Shown: positions 52,818-61,508 of the stretch, piece by piece | Layout: each line of letters opens with the position of its first letter | Numbering within the stretch: the first letter of the stretch is position 1 | Program-made: the position numbers and the translations under genes | Notes under the pieces: generated by a model | Seen by the model: only the letters and a program-made list of their open reading frames with translations | Told to the model about the DNA's origin: nothing | The model's database searches: none | IMG/VR virus record: IMGVR_UViG_3300010885_073058 | Location: 1 to 63,299 of that record | Origin: a virus | Reading direction: 5' to 3' (one strand) | DNA length: 63,299 bases

Positions 52818-54409
52818 ATACGAGCAACAAGTCAAGACAAGTATCTGAGATTATACGATGTGGCAAGGATCCTGCGTATTTTTTCAATAACTATGTAAAG
52901 ATCCAGCATCCAACAAGAGGAACGATTCCATTTAAGACGTTCCCATTTCAAGATGACTGTGTCAATGACTTCATAGAAAATCGATTTACAGTCATTGTTA
53001 AGAGTCGACAGCTTGGATTGTCGACGCTCGTTGCAGCTTACTCTGTTTGGCTCGCGCTGTTCCAGAAAGATAAGAACATCCTCATCATTGCAACTAAACT
53101 TGGCGTCGCTCAGAACTTCATCAAGAAAGTAAAAACGATGGTTAGCAATCTTCCGCCATGGATGGTTCTACCGCAGATTACACTGAACAATCGTCAACTG
53201 ATAGAGTTTAGTCACGGATCTTCGATCAAGGCAGTGCCCACGTCAGAAGATGCAGGTCGTTCTGAGTCGTTGTCTCTTCTGATCATTGACGAGGCAGCAT
53301 TTGTTAGAAACTTTGACGAGCTGTGGACAGGCTTGTATCCTACGATCTCAACAGGTGGTCGTGCCATTGTGCTTTCAACACCCAATGGTGTTGGAGGACA
53401 GTATTACAAGCTTTTCACTGAGGCAGAATCAGGACTGAACGAATTTAAATCCATTCGATTGAACTGGGACGTCCACCCAGAGCGCAATCAAGAGTGGTTC
53501 GAGAAGGAAACGAGAAATCTGTCAACCAAAGAGATCGCGCAGGAGTACCTGTGTGACTTCGCCGCATCAGGTGAGACGTTCCTCAATGACGACGATATTA
53601 AGTGGATTAGCAAGATTATACGCCCACCAATCGACCGCGGAGGCCCAGATAGAAATGTCTGGATTTGGAAGCATGCGCTTACTGAGCACAAGTACATCAT
53701 TTCTGCTGACGTTGCAAGAGGCGATGGAAAAGACTACTCAACTTTTCATGTTATTGACGGCACTGAAGGTGAAGTAGTTGCTGAGTATAAGGGCAAGATT
53801 GCACCTGATAAGTTTGGTGAACTCTTAAATGAGTATGGATTACTGTACAATAAAGCACTAATGTGCCCAGAGAATAACTCATTTGGATACGCAACCATAG
53901 TCAAGCTTAAAGATCTAGGTTACCCAAAGATGTACTACAATAAGAACAAGTCTGTCTACATCGGCGACTATGTTCCTCCTGCTGAGACGGAGCTTGCAGG
54001 TTTTACAACGAGCGGTAAGTCAAGAAACCAGATCCTCACCAAGCTTGAGGAGATCATTAGAAACAAACAACTTCTAATATACTCATCTCGCTTCTATGAA
54101 GAACTAAAGACGTTTGTCTGGAATGAGAACAAAGCTCAAGCAATGAAGGGAGAGAACGACGATCTTATTCTCTCGTTGGCAATTGGAACTTGGTTGTACG
54201 ATGCATCAAATGACTACAGCAAGGACTCAGACAAACTAAATAATGCGATGCTTGCTGCGATGGGTTTTAAGAACAAGCAATTTAATGGTGCGTCAAACGA
54301 CGTAATATCAAACAAGCATCATCAAGAGATAAATCGTGATCGTGCATTGCGTGGACACGCACGCCCTCTGGGAATACCCCCTGAGTTTGCGTGGGTGTAC
54401 AAGAACTAG
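52814..54409 (+). CDS. 17: Large terminase subunit, gp17-like
   Basis: The 531-residue protein has an N-terminal packaging ATPase with a Walker A-like KSRQLGLSTLVAAYS near residues 60-74 and Walker B LLIIDEAAF near 155-163, then the coupling motif LSTPNG near 191-196. A C-terminal RNase H-fold nuclease has ISADVARGDGKDYSTFHVID near 295-314, MCPENNSFG and ENDDLILSLAIG near 446-457. The Asp residues in the first and last segments would bind metal. It cuts the concatemer and drives DNA into the prohead. T4 gp17 is 610 residues. The portal gene follows directly. Confidence 0.93.
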   Translation: MNTSNKSRQVSEIIRCGKDPAYFFNNYVKIQHPTRGTIPFKTFPFQDDCVNDFIENRFTVIVKSRQLGLSTLVAAYSVWLALFQKDKNILIIATKLGVAQNFIKKVKTMVSNLPPWMVLPQITLNNRQLIEFSHGSSIKAVPTSEDAGRSESLSLLIIDEAAFVRNFDELWTGLYPTISTGGRAIVLSTPNGVGGQYYKLFTEAESGLNEFKSIRLNWDVHPERNQEWFEKETRNLSTKEIAQEYLCDFAASGETFLNDDDIKWISKIIRPPIDRGGPDRNVWIWKHALTEHKYIISADVARGDGKDYSTFHVIDGTEGEVVAEYKGKIAPDKFGELLNEYGLLYNKALMCPENNSFGYATIVKLKDLGYPKMYYNKNKSVYIGDYVPPAETELAGFTTSGKSRNQILTKLEEIIRNKQLLIYSSRFYEELKTFVWNENKAQAMKGENDDLILSLAIGTWLYDASNDYSKDSDKLNNAMLAAMGFKNKQFNGASNDVISNKHHQEINRDRALRGHARPLGIPPEFAWVYKN

Positions 54410-54417
54410 GAGAATCA

Positions 54418-56463
54418 ATGGCACAAGATAATAATCTCTTTGGCAGACTAACCAAGCTCTTTAGGAGTGGTCCAGTCATCAAGAGAAGAGTGAGAGAAGT
54501 CACTCCTTCAACAAAGTCAACATCAGCATTTGAACAATTTAGGAAGGCACAGAGCTACGTCTACAGCTCAGCAATGAGTGCATATGGTTCTTACGACCGT
54601 ATGGCAAGGTACTCAGACTTCCAGGAGATGGAGTATACACCAGAGATTGCATCTGCACTCGACATCTACTCTGAGGAGACAATCTCGCCCGATGAGAAGG
54701 GTAACGTCCTCCACATCCACTCAGAGAATCCAGTTATCCACAAGCTACTTAACGAGCTCTTTTACGACACGCTCAACGTCAATTTCAACTTGACCGCTTG
54801 GGCACGTAACATGTGCAAGTACGGTGACTTCTTCCTCTTTAACGACGTTTCACCCGACCAGGGTGTCATCAACGTCTATCCAATTCCAGTCAATGAGATT
54901 GAGCGTGAAGAGGGTTATGACAAGGACGACCCAATGGCAGTTCGCTTCCGCTGGCTGACACAGGGAAATCAAGTTCTTGAGAACTGGCAGGTATCCCACT
55001 TCAGGATTCTAGGTAATGACGCATTCTTACCATATGGATCGTCAGTACTTGAAGCAGCACGCCGCATCTGGCGGCAGCTGATCCTTGTTGAGGACGCAAT
55101 GCTTGTCTATCGCGTCGTTCGTGCACCAGATCGTCGCGTATTCTACATTGACGTAGGAAATGTACCGCCTGAGGACATTGCCAACTACATGGAGCAAGCT
55201 CAAGCACAACTTAAGAAGAGTCAAGTTGTTGACAAGCAGACAGGGCGCGTAGACCTCAGATACAATCCTTTGTCGGTCGATGAAGATTACTTCATTCCTG
55301 TCCGAGGCGGTCAATCAGGCACAAAGATTGAGCCTCTCGCCGGCGGCGCAAATGCAGCAGCGATCGAGGACGTCCAGTACATCCAGAAGAAGATGTTTGC
55401 AGCGTTAAAGATTCCAAAGGCATATCTCGGTTACGACGAGGGTTTAGGCGCAAAGGCAACACTGTCACAGGAAGACATCCGTTTTTCTCGCACAATTGCA
55501 CGCATCCAGCGAACAATAGTGTCCGAACTCAACAAGATTGCCATCATCCATCTACATTCAAATGGTTTTGACGGACCAGATCTTCTTGACTTCGATCTTA
55601 AGCTCACGAATCCTTCAACAATTGCACAGCAGCAGAAGCTTGAGCTCTTCAATACTAAGTTCCAGATTGCAGGATCTGCTAACGGTATTCCTAACCTTGT
55701 TGACAAGCGTTGGGTTCGCAAGAAGATCTTCCAGATGACTGACGAAGAGATTGATGCCATTGAGAAGGGTATCATTAAGGACAAGGAGATGGAGCTCAAG
55801 GTTGAAGCAGTCAAGCTTCCTGAAGATAAATCTACAGCTCCTGACATGTCATCCATGGCAGCAGGCATTCCAACTAGTCCATTCGCATCTGAGCCTGAGC
55901 CGGCGCCCGCACCGGAGACACCACCCGCTGGAGGTGAAGCGACCCCAGCAGCACCAGCAGCACCCGGTCCTGAGACGGCTTCATCTAATACAAACAAACG
56001 CGGTTTAGGAATTCTAGGCGAACCAGATTTTGACTTGTCTAACTTGTCAATCAATGATGAGAGTGCACCCATCAAAGCACAGAACACAGTTGATGCAATA
56101 GGGCGTAAGCTTCTAGGTGAAAGGATCGAGGGAAAGACAAAAGCTGACCGAGATCGCTATAATGACAAGAGAAAGCGCCGCGGCCATTTGCATGGCATGT
56201 CTGATCATAATGCAATGGTCAGTCACGACAAGAGCGATCAAACAGACTCAATTGCACACCCATTTGGTGCCAAGAATGACTTAATCAATCCATTTAAGGA
56301 TGTTCTTAAAGAGATTGATGATGACGTTGATCCAGACGAAGACTACACTTTCAACGATACAAGAATGTCAGAGATACACAGTGTTTTAGGTTCAATGCGA
56401 CGTAAGAATATATTTAATAGGCAGATCTCTGCGTCTCACAATACGTCAGAGGAGGACGAATGA
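54418..56463 (+). CDS. 20: Portal protein, gp20-like
   Basis: The ATG at 54418 is preferred, with AGGAG six bases upstream; an ATG at 54391 lies inside the terminase gene. The 681-residue product shows the gp20 hallmarks: YSDFQEMEYTPEIASALDIYSEETI near residues 63-87, NFNLTAWARNMCKYGDFFLF, YPIPVNEIERE, and KKMFAALKIPKAYLGYDEG near 324-342, then LSQEDIRFSRTIARIQRTI. It forms the dodecameric DNA entry ring. It exceeds T4 gp20 (524 residues) because of a C-terminal Pro/Ala-rich linker (about 490-525) and an acidic tail. Confidence 0.9.
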   Translation: MAQDNNLFGRLTKLFRSGPVIKRRVREVTPSTKSTSAFEQFRKAQSYVYSSAMSAYGSYDRMARYSDFQEMEYTPEIASALDIYSEETISPDEKGNVLHIHSENPVIHKLLNELFYDTLNVNFNLTAWARNMCKYGDFFLFNDVSPDQGVINVYPIPVNEIEREEGYDKDDPMAVRFRWLTQGNQVLENWQVSHFRILGNDAFLPYGSSVLEAARRIWRQLILVEDAMLVYRVVRAPDRRVFYIDVGNVPPEDIANYMEQAQAQLKKSQVVDKQTGRVDLRYNPLSVDEDYFIPVRGGQSGTKIEPLAGGANAAAIEDVQYIQKKMFAALKIPKAYLGYDEGLGAKATLSQEDIRFSRTIARIQRTIVSELNKIAIIHLHSNGFDGPDLLDFDLKLTNPSTIAQQQKLELFNTKFQIAGSANGIPNLVDKRWVRKKIFQMTDEEIDAIEKGIIKDKEMELKVEAVKLPEDKSTAPDMSSMAAGIPTSPFASEPEPAPAPETPPAGGEATPAAPAAPGPETASSNTNKRGLGILGEPDFDLSNLSINDESAPIKAQNTVDAIGRKLLGERIEGKTKADRDRYNDKRKRRGHLHGMSDHNAMVSHDKSDQTDSIAHPFGAKNDLINPFKDVLKEIDDDVDPDEDYTFNDTRMSEIHSVLGSMRRKNIFNRQISASHNTSEEDE

Positions 56464-57320
56464 ATATCCAGCATAACAAGAAGCGAAATGTCGGTATCAT
56501 CTATGAACTGCTACTGAGATCAGTGTCAGCAGCGATAGTCGAGAATGATAAATCTAGAGCACAAAGGGCACTTGACATCATCGAGAAGCACTATGATAAG
56601 TCAACAGAGCTCTACAAGGAATACAGGCTCTTTAATGCACTTGTTAAGTCAACTGTAAGCGATACACCTGTTGCTGCTGCTGTCCTTTCTGAAGCAAAAT
56701 CTGCAGCACGCAGAGCTGACATTCGCAAACTTGATCATGAGAAGTCGATACTGATCAGAGAGATCAACCACAACTTAAAAGACGACGACTTTTATCAAAG
56801 AAGAATTCCAGATTACCGCTTCTATGCAACTGTGCAAAATTTGCTAAATGAGTGGTGTGCAGGTGATCGTTCTGATTTAACAAAGATGGTAATGCTAGAA
56901 GGACAGGTAGTTCACTGGCTCCTCTCTGAGAAAAATGATCTGCCCGTTGATCTCAACACACCTGCTCCTGAAGTTGACAATCTTGTTGTCAAGCTCATGA
57001 ATGAGAAGTTTAATGAGAAATATTCAGGCAAGCTAAACGTAGATCAGACAAAGCTAATTCAAGATTACATCTTCAGCATTGAGAATGGTCAAGAGGAGAA
57101 ATTCCTGGGACGACTCAACTCACTGAGAGAGACAGCACTCACTAGAGTAAGGATGCTAAAGACAGTAACTAAGAATCAAACTCTACAAGAGCGGATACCA
57201 CTTGTAGAGACAGCTTTGCGTAACTTAAATTTCACATCACTCAATGACGAGACAATCTCACGCTTCATGACAGTGTCTCAATTAGTGACAGAACTGAGCG
57301 AGGAGGAAGACGATGTCTAG
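56460..57320 (+). CDS. Head-region protein of unknown function between portal and protease
   Basis: The 286-residue protein begins NIQHNKKRNVGIIYELLLRSVS, a basic helical start, and is helical throughout (for example RAQRALDIIEKHYDKSTELYKEY and ALTRVRMLKTVTKNQTLQERI). It ends in acidic TELSEEEDDV. It overlaps the portal by four bases and the prohead protease by eight. In T4 the slot between genes 20 and 21 is held by the core proteins gp67 and gp68, which are much smaller. A scaffold or portal-adaptor role is possible, by position only. Confidence 0.5.
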   Translation: MNIQHNKKRNVGIIYELLLRSVSAAIVENDKSRAQRALDIIEKHYDKSTELYKEYRLFNALVKSTVSDTPVAAAVLSEAKSAARRADIRKLDHEKSILIREINHNLKDDDFYQRRIPDYRFYATVQNLLNEWCAGDRSDLTKMVMLEGQVVHWLLSEKNDLPVDLNTPAPEVDNLVVKLMNEKFNEKYSGKLNVDQTKLIQDYIFSIENGQEEKFLGRLNSLRETALTRVRMLKTVTKNQTLQERIPLVETALRNLNFTSLNDETISRFMTVSQLVTELSEEEDDV

Positions 57321-57924
57321 CGACAACATGGTTCTTTTAAAGGAGTGGCTGCCACTTAAGTACTCACCTGACATTGTTCGTGAGTCAAAGCAGCTTAACG
57401 GTGGTAAGGTAATGCTCCGCGGTGTTATCCAGCGTGCTGATACACTGAACCAGAATGGTCGTATTTATCCACGCGCCATCCTTGAGCGAGAGATTGATAA
57501 CTACCAGAAGTTCATTCGTGAGAATAGAGCGCTGGGTGAGTGCGACCATCCTGACACATCTGTCGTAGAATTGAAGAATGTGTCACACATTGTGCGTGAA
57601 GCCAAGATGGACGGCGACACTGTAACAGGCGTCGTTGAGCTACTTGACACACCTAGCGGTAAGATTCTCCAGAGTCTTGTTGAGGCAGGCATCACACTTG
57701 GTATCTCATCTAGAGGTGTTGGATCAACACGTAATCAAAGTGGCGCCGTCGTAGTTCAAGACGACTTCCAACTGATCTGCTTCGACATCGTCTCAGAGCC
57801 TTCAACACCAGGCGCATTCATGATGAATGAGAGCAAGGTGATATCGGGAAGAGAGTTAAAGAAAACTTTTACGAAATCCGACAGAGTTAATAGGATCTTC
57901 ACAGACATCTTAGCATGGAAGTAG
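57313..57924 (+). CDS. 21: Prohead core protease, gp21-like
   Basis: The 203-residue product has LRGVIQRADTLNQNGRIYPR near residues 35-54 and the catalytic His in LGECDHPD near 75-82. The Ser is in LGISSRGVGSTRN near 129-141, and CFDIVSEPSTPGAFM near 156-170 is a further conserved segment. This order matches the S80 family protease of T4-like phages, which matures the prohead by cutting scaffold and capsid after (L/I)-x-E. The start overlaps its neighbour by eight bases. An internal ATG six residues on (MVLLKEW) could also serve. Confidence 0.9.
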   Translation: MSSDNMVLLKEWLPLKYSPDIVRESKQLNGGKVMLRGVIQRADTLNQNGRIYPRAILEREIDNYQKFIRENRALGECDHPDTSVVELKNVSHIVREAKMDGDTVTGVVELLDTPSGKILQSLVEAGITLGISSRGVGSTRNQSGAVVVQDDFQLICFDIVSEPSTPGAFMMNESKVISGRELKKTFTKSDRVNRIFTDILAWK

Positions 57925-57925
57925 C

Positions 57926-58450
57926 ATGAAGTTATCTAAAGAAGATCTGAAGAGTATCGTAAAGGAGTGTCTCGTAGAGATACTAAGTGAGGGACTTGGC
58001 GGCAGTGGTAGTCTTGTTGAAAGTCGTCAAGTTCAAAGACAAGCTCCATCTGTACAATCACCTGCAAGAAATCTAAGCGGAAGAACAGTCGCTGCACCGC
58101 AGCAACAACCACGCCAGTCTGTCTATGATAAACTTGCATTCGCTCCCACGCGCGAGCAAGTTCAGAGAGCTGCACCTGCCGCTAAGAAGATTAACCCACT
58201 TAGCATGGTCAAAGACATTACATCTGATCCGATCATGGCAGGAATTCTAGCTGAGACTGCTGCATCAGGACAACACATGCACATGGGTGAGAGCAATAGC
58301 AGAAATGCACAGCCCTCGCATGAAGAGCAGGTGATGTCAGCAGGCGATGCTGCTGCAAGAAAGATGATGATGTCAGATCCTACTGACCTATTTGGTGAGA
58401 GCGCTTCAATTTGGTCAGCATTGGCATTCTCAGAGAAAATAAGAAAGTAG
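57926..58450 (+). CDS. Head-core-like small protein with (L/I)xE-rich N-terminal helix
   Basis: The 174-residue protein starts MKLSKEDLKSIVKECLVEIL, an amphipathic helix with LVE and LSE, both fitting gp21-type cleavage sites. A disordered, Gln/Pro/Ser-rich middle follows (about residues 30-85), then TSDPIMAGILAETAA and a Met/His-rich HMHMGES. The architecture, a helix then disorder between protease and scaffold genes, fits a prohead core protein processed on maturation, the place of gp67/gp68 in T4. No sequence match to those is claimed. Confidence 0.5.
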   Translation: MKLSKEDLKSIVKECLVEILSEGLGGSGSLVESRQVQRQAPSVQSPARNLSGRTVAAPQQQPRQSVYDKLAFAPTREQVQRAAPAAKKINPLSMVKDITSDPIMAGILAETAASGQHMHMGESNSRNAQPSHEEQVMSAGDAAARKMMMSDPTDLFGESASIWSALAFSEKIRK

Positions 58451-58500
58451 TAAATTTGCAAAGTTCGTGATAATTAATTTATGTTCCATAGGAGTTTACA

Positions 58501-58794
58501 ATGAAGAAGCTTACACCACAGATGCTTAGAAGAATGGTCCTCGAGGAGAAGAAGAAGGTCGAGGCTGCCCACGCTAAGGAAAATGCAAAGGCTCGCAAGG
58601 ACTACGGTCTTAACGAGAAAGAGGCACAGTGGGCCGATGAGACGCCTCCTGCCGCTACAGAGTACAAGCCTGGTGACAGTGACATGAAGGCAGCAAAGAT
58701 GCTCAAGGAGGAGGAAGTTCGCCTCCGTCGTCGCCTCCAGGCCGTCATGGAGCGTCGTCTTGCTCTCAAGCGTCGCATCATGGAGAGCCTCTAA
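58501..58794 (+). CDS. Small basic head-core-like protein
   Basis: The 97-residue product is highly charged: it starts KKLTPQMLRRMVLEEKKKVE and ends EEVRLRRRLQAVMERRLALK, with little but helix between. LEE at residues 16-18 fits the prohead protease motif. Basic and acidic helical proteins of this size make up the T4 head core. AGGAG precedes its ATG. It shares the N-terminal LRR-x-V/I-L-x-E pattern with the 119-residue protein at 48686. Confidence 0.55.
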   Translation: MKKLTPQMLRRMVLEEKKKVEAAHAKENAKARKDYGLNEKEAQWADETPPAATEYKPGDSDMKAAKMLKEEEVRLRRRLQAVMERRLALKRRIMESL

Positions 58795-58837
58795 TCTCTC
58801 TGTTAAGTTTGTGATCCACTAAGGAGGGAGAGACAAG

Positions 58838-59419
58838 ATGGCAGTTAACTATACAACAGTTGTGTCACCAGATGATGGTGCAAAGACAGGTGGCCTTGGA
58901 AATCGAAACCAGGCTAATCTGAAGTCGTGCTTTCCCTCTTCACCCATCTACAGCAATGTGTACACACCCACAGCTGCTGAAAATGCAGGTATTTCTGCAT
59001 TAAATGGCAATGGTGGACCCGGCGACAGCGTACCTAACATCGGTGTCGCTGACGGTGTCCTTGATGACGGTGGGTATATGTTCAACCAGGTTGACCTTCG
59101 CTTTGCAGGCCGTAGATCATCAGGTGTAGATGATGCTTACGCATCACCTAATCTTGCTGATGTTGTGACAGGCGGCGAGGGACTTCCAGCTTCTGCCTAT
59201 ACGCCTAATCCCACGTCCCCAGGTGAAGGTAATGGTGCCGACCCATTTGCACAGCCAGAGTTCACAGGTGACATACCCTATGGTGGCGACCCAGGACAGG
59301 CATCCGCAGCGCAGTTTGGTCGCGGCGAAGGTTCAGCAGCCAACCCTGAGACAGCCACAGCAGGAGTTGCACGAGCGACGATCGGCAAGTTCATGTTGGG
59401 AACGTCTAAGATTACCTGA
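58838..59419 (+). CDS. Gly/Pro/Ala-rich head-region protein, unknown
   Basis: The 193-residue product is of low complexity, with GNRNQANLKSCFPSSPIYSN near the start, GGPGDSVPNIG and many Gly/Pro/Asp runs (about residues 120-180), ending VARATIGKFMLGTSKIT. Little regular structure is expected. A very strong AAGGAGG lies upstream, so it is probably made in quantity. Its place between the core and scaffold genes suggests a head protein or decoration protein. No family recognised. Confidence 0.5.
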   Translation: MAVNYTTVVSPDDGAKTGGLGNRNQANLKSCFPSSPIYSNVYTPTAAENAGISALNGNGGPGDSVPNIGVADGVLDDGGYMFNQVDLRFAGRRSSGVDDAYASPNLADVVTGGEGLPASAYTPNPTSPGEGNGADPFAQPEFTGDIPYGGDPGQASAAQFGRGEGSAANPETATAGVARATIGKFMLGTSKIT

Positions 59420-59421
59420 TT

Positions 59422-59982
59422 ATGAGAGACGCACCTCCAACTACACACCGCTTTTGGTTTAAAGGCGATGCAAATGCAGGTGCAGGTTACGGTACACTAA
59501 AGAAAAAGTTCTCCGGTGGCGATTATACCACTGTGGGAACTTTTCCTTATTTTGAAGATGATGACACTTTTGAAGATGAAGAGCTTGATGATCTAATGCA
59601 CACTCAAGATTTCATCAACAAGACGGGTTACACAGGTGTTGCAAAGGCAAGGACTCATGTTAGAAAAGATAATGCATCTTTCACTAAGATGAGATGGAGT
59701 ACACCTCTAGAAGAAACTGCTGTAATGAAGGGAATCACACCATTTCCTGCTTCTATGCTCTACAAGAATTTTACTGGGCCAGCAGTTGGTGGTTCTTCTT
59801 CGAATCAATCTTTTACAAATGCACCTGGGCGTCTAATAGGTAACCAGTACGGTTCAACACGCGCAAGCCCACTTGCTGATGACGAACTTATCACAATCAA
59901 CAGACTAAATGATCTTATGGATCCAGACACACGCAATCTTGTTAAGCAGCGCTTAAAAATAAAGATATTGCAGGATGTTTGA
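59422..59982 (+). CDS. Head-region protein, unknown
   Basis: The 186-residue product begins RDAPPTTHRFWFKGDANAG, has an acidic DDDTFEDEELDDLMHTQDF near residues 50-68, and a C-terminal ELITINRLNDLMDPDTRNLV that looks helical. It starts three bases after the previous stop. No enzymatic motif. The setting before the scaffold and capsid genes suggests a structural or assembly protein. Confidence 0.5.
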   Translation: MRDAPPTTHRFWFKGDANAGAGYGTLKKKFSGGDYTTVGTFPYFEDDDTFEDEELDDLMHTQDFINKTGYTGVAKARTHVRKDNASFTKMRWSTPLEETAVMKGITPFPASMLYKNFTGPAVGGSSSNQSFTNAPGRLIGNQYGSTRASPLADDELITINRLNDLMDPDTRNLVKQRLKIKILQDV

Positions 59983-60021
59983 TAAAGAACCTAATATGTA
60001 TTGAAAGCAGGGAAACAGTTA

Positions 60022-61479
60022 ATGTCTAAGACACTATATGATGAAGCAATCGCCGATGCCAAGCGACTTCGTGAAGTTGCTGAGCTGAATGCCAAGAATG
60101 CAATCGTAGAAGCAGTCACGCCTCGCATTAGAGAGTTTATCGACAGCCAACTTGTAGGTGACACAACCAAGTCAGTGTCAGCTGAGAAGTTTCTTGTCGA
60201 TGCGCTGAATGAAGGTGCAACAGATGACAGCGGAGAGGACGAGGTAGTCCTCGACGAATCAGCACTCAAGTCACTTGTCTCACTATTCACACCAAAACAG
60301 ACAGCGCAAGCAAAGGATAGCTTCCAGGAAGCATTTGACCAGCTTAGCGACGCTGAGAAGAAAAAGCTTTTGAACCTGATCAGCGAAGAGAAGTCTGACG
60401 CAGATCTGGAAGAAAATGAAGAAGAAAGCGCACCAGCGCAGGAGAAGAAAATGAACGATTCACTCTATGAGATTGATCTGAATGAGCTCAAGAATGAGCT
60501 TGCTGCAGTTGCTTCTCCTGGTAAGCCCGCAGTCAAGCCTGCAGGTGCAGCAATGCCTCCCAGAGCAGGCGGTATGAAGAAGAAGATGCCTGCACCCGCC
60601 ATGGAAGACATGTTCGAGATGGATGAAGATCTATACGAGATGGACATGGACAGCGACCTTGATGAGGAGTACATGGAAGAGCTCAATGAGATGAAGCTTG
60701 AGGTTGACCTCGGTGATCTCGAGCTTCCAGAAGATTTCATGCCCTCCGTTCGGGTTGTCCCCGAGGAAGAAGAAGAGGATATGCTCGCAGCTGATGACGG
60801 TGACATGGGCGACATGGCACCTGATGCTGAAGAAACACCTGCTGATGAGGCACCTCCTGCTCCCGTCGCTGAGACATTCTACGTCGATGAGAACATGCTC
60901 CGTCGTGAGCTCTTCCGTCTCCGTGAGGCTCGCAAGCAGAAGGAGGACAAGCTCCTCAACAAGAAGAGCCTCAAGAGCGCTGCACACGTCAAGGCCGCTG
61001 CTAAGGCATTCGGCGACGGTGAGCTCGAAGAAGTTGACGAAGTTGAGATCAACGCTCTCGACAACGCCAAGAAGCACAAGCTTAAGAAACTAAAGGAGGC
61101 ACGCGATAATCGTGCTCTCGCAACCCAGCTCAATGAATACAGAAGCGCTGTTGAAACGCTTCGTGAGCAAATGACTGATATGAATCTCTTCAACGCAAAG
61201 CTGCTCTACGTCAATAAGATGCTGCAGTCAAAGGATTTGACGCCCAAGCAACAGAAGGTCGTCATTGAGGCCATCGACGGCGCTAAGACACTACGCGAAG
61301 TGAAGATGCTCTACAAGAGCCTGACTGAGTCACTGACTGGCGGCAATGGTGCCACACTCAATGAGTCAGCTTCTAGGTTCAATGCCGGCGGGTCATCCCG
61401 CGCGACATCATCGGCTGCAGCTCGGACAACCGAGACAACCGAAGTCGACCGCTGGGCTCGCCTTGCCGGTCTCAAGTAA
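60022..61479 (+). CDS. 22: Prohead scaffolding protein, gp22-like
   Basis: The ATG at 60022, with AGGG upstream, is preferred to a TTG at 60001 that has no ribosome site. The 485-residue protein is acidic and helical: SKTLYDEAIADAKRLREVA at the start, and long Glu/Asp runs (about residues 130-285) separated by Pro/Ala linkers (KPAGAAMPPRAGGMKKKMP). Residues about 285-430 are a charged coiled-coil region, with a Ser-rich end (ASRFNAGGSS). It lies directly before the capsid gene as in T4, where gp22 forms the removable core. It is longer than T4 gp22 (about 270) and holds many possible (L/I)xE sites. Confidence 0.7.
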   Translation: MSKTLYDEAIADAKRLREVAELNAKNAIVEAVTPRIREFIDSQLVGDTTKSVSAEKFLVDALNEGATDDSGEDEVVLDESALKSLVSLFTPKQTAQAKDSFQEAFDQLSDAEKKKLLNLISEEKSDADLEENEEESAPAQEKKMNDSLYEIDLNELKNELAAVASPGKPAVKPAGAAMPPRAGGMKKKMPAPAMEDMFEMDEDLYEMDMDSDLDEEYMEELNEMKLEVDLGDLELPEDFMPSVRVVPEEEEEDMLAADDGDMGDMAPDAEETPADEAPPAPVAETFYVDENMLRRELFRLREARKQKEDKLLNKKSLKSAAHVKAAAKAFGDGELEEVDEVEINALDNAKKHKLKKLKEARDNRALATQLNEYRSAVETLREQMTDMNLFNAKLLYVNKMLQSKDLTPKQQKVVIEAIDGAKTLREVKMLYKSLTESLTGGNGATLNESASRFNAGGSSRATSSAAARTTETTEVDRWARLAGLK

Positions 61480-61508
61480 TTTGTCAAGTATTCAAGGAGT
61501 AAATTAAT

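Noticed and set aside
55431-56087. 218-codon antisense frame opposite the portal gene
   Set aside because: It lies wholly within the portal coding region, its Gly/Ala/Ser-rich part mirrors the Pro/Ala linker, and no other gene is on the - strand.
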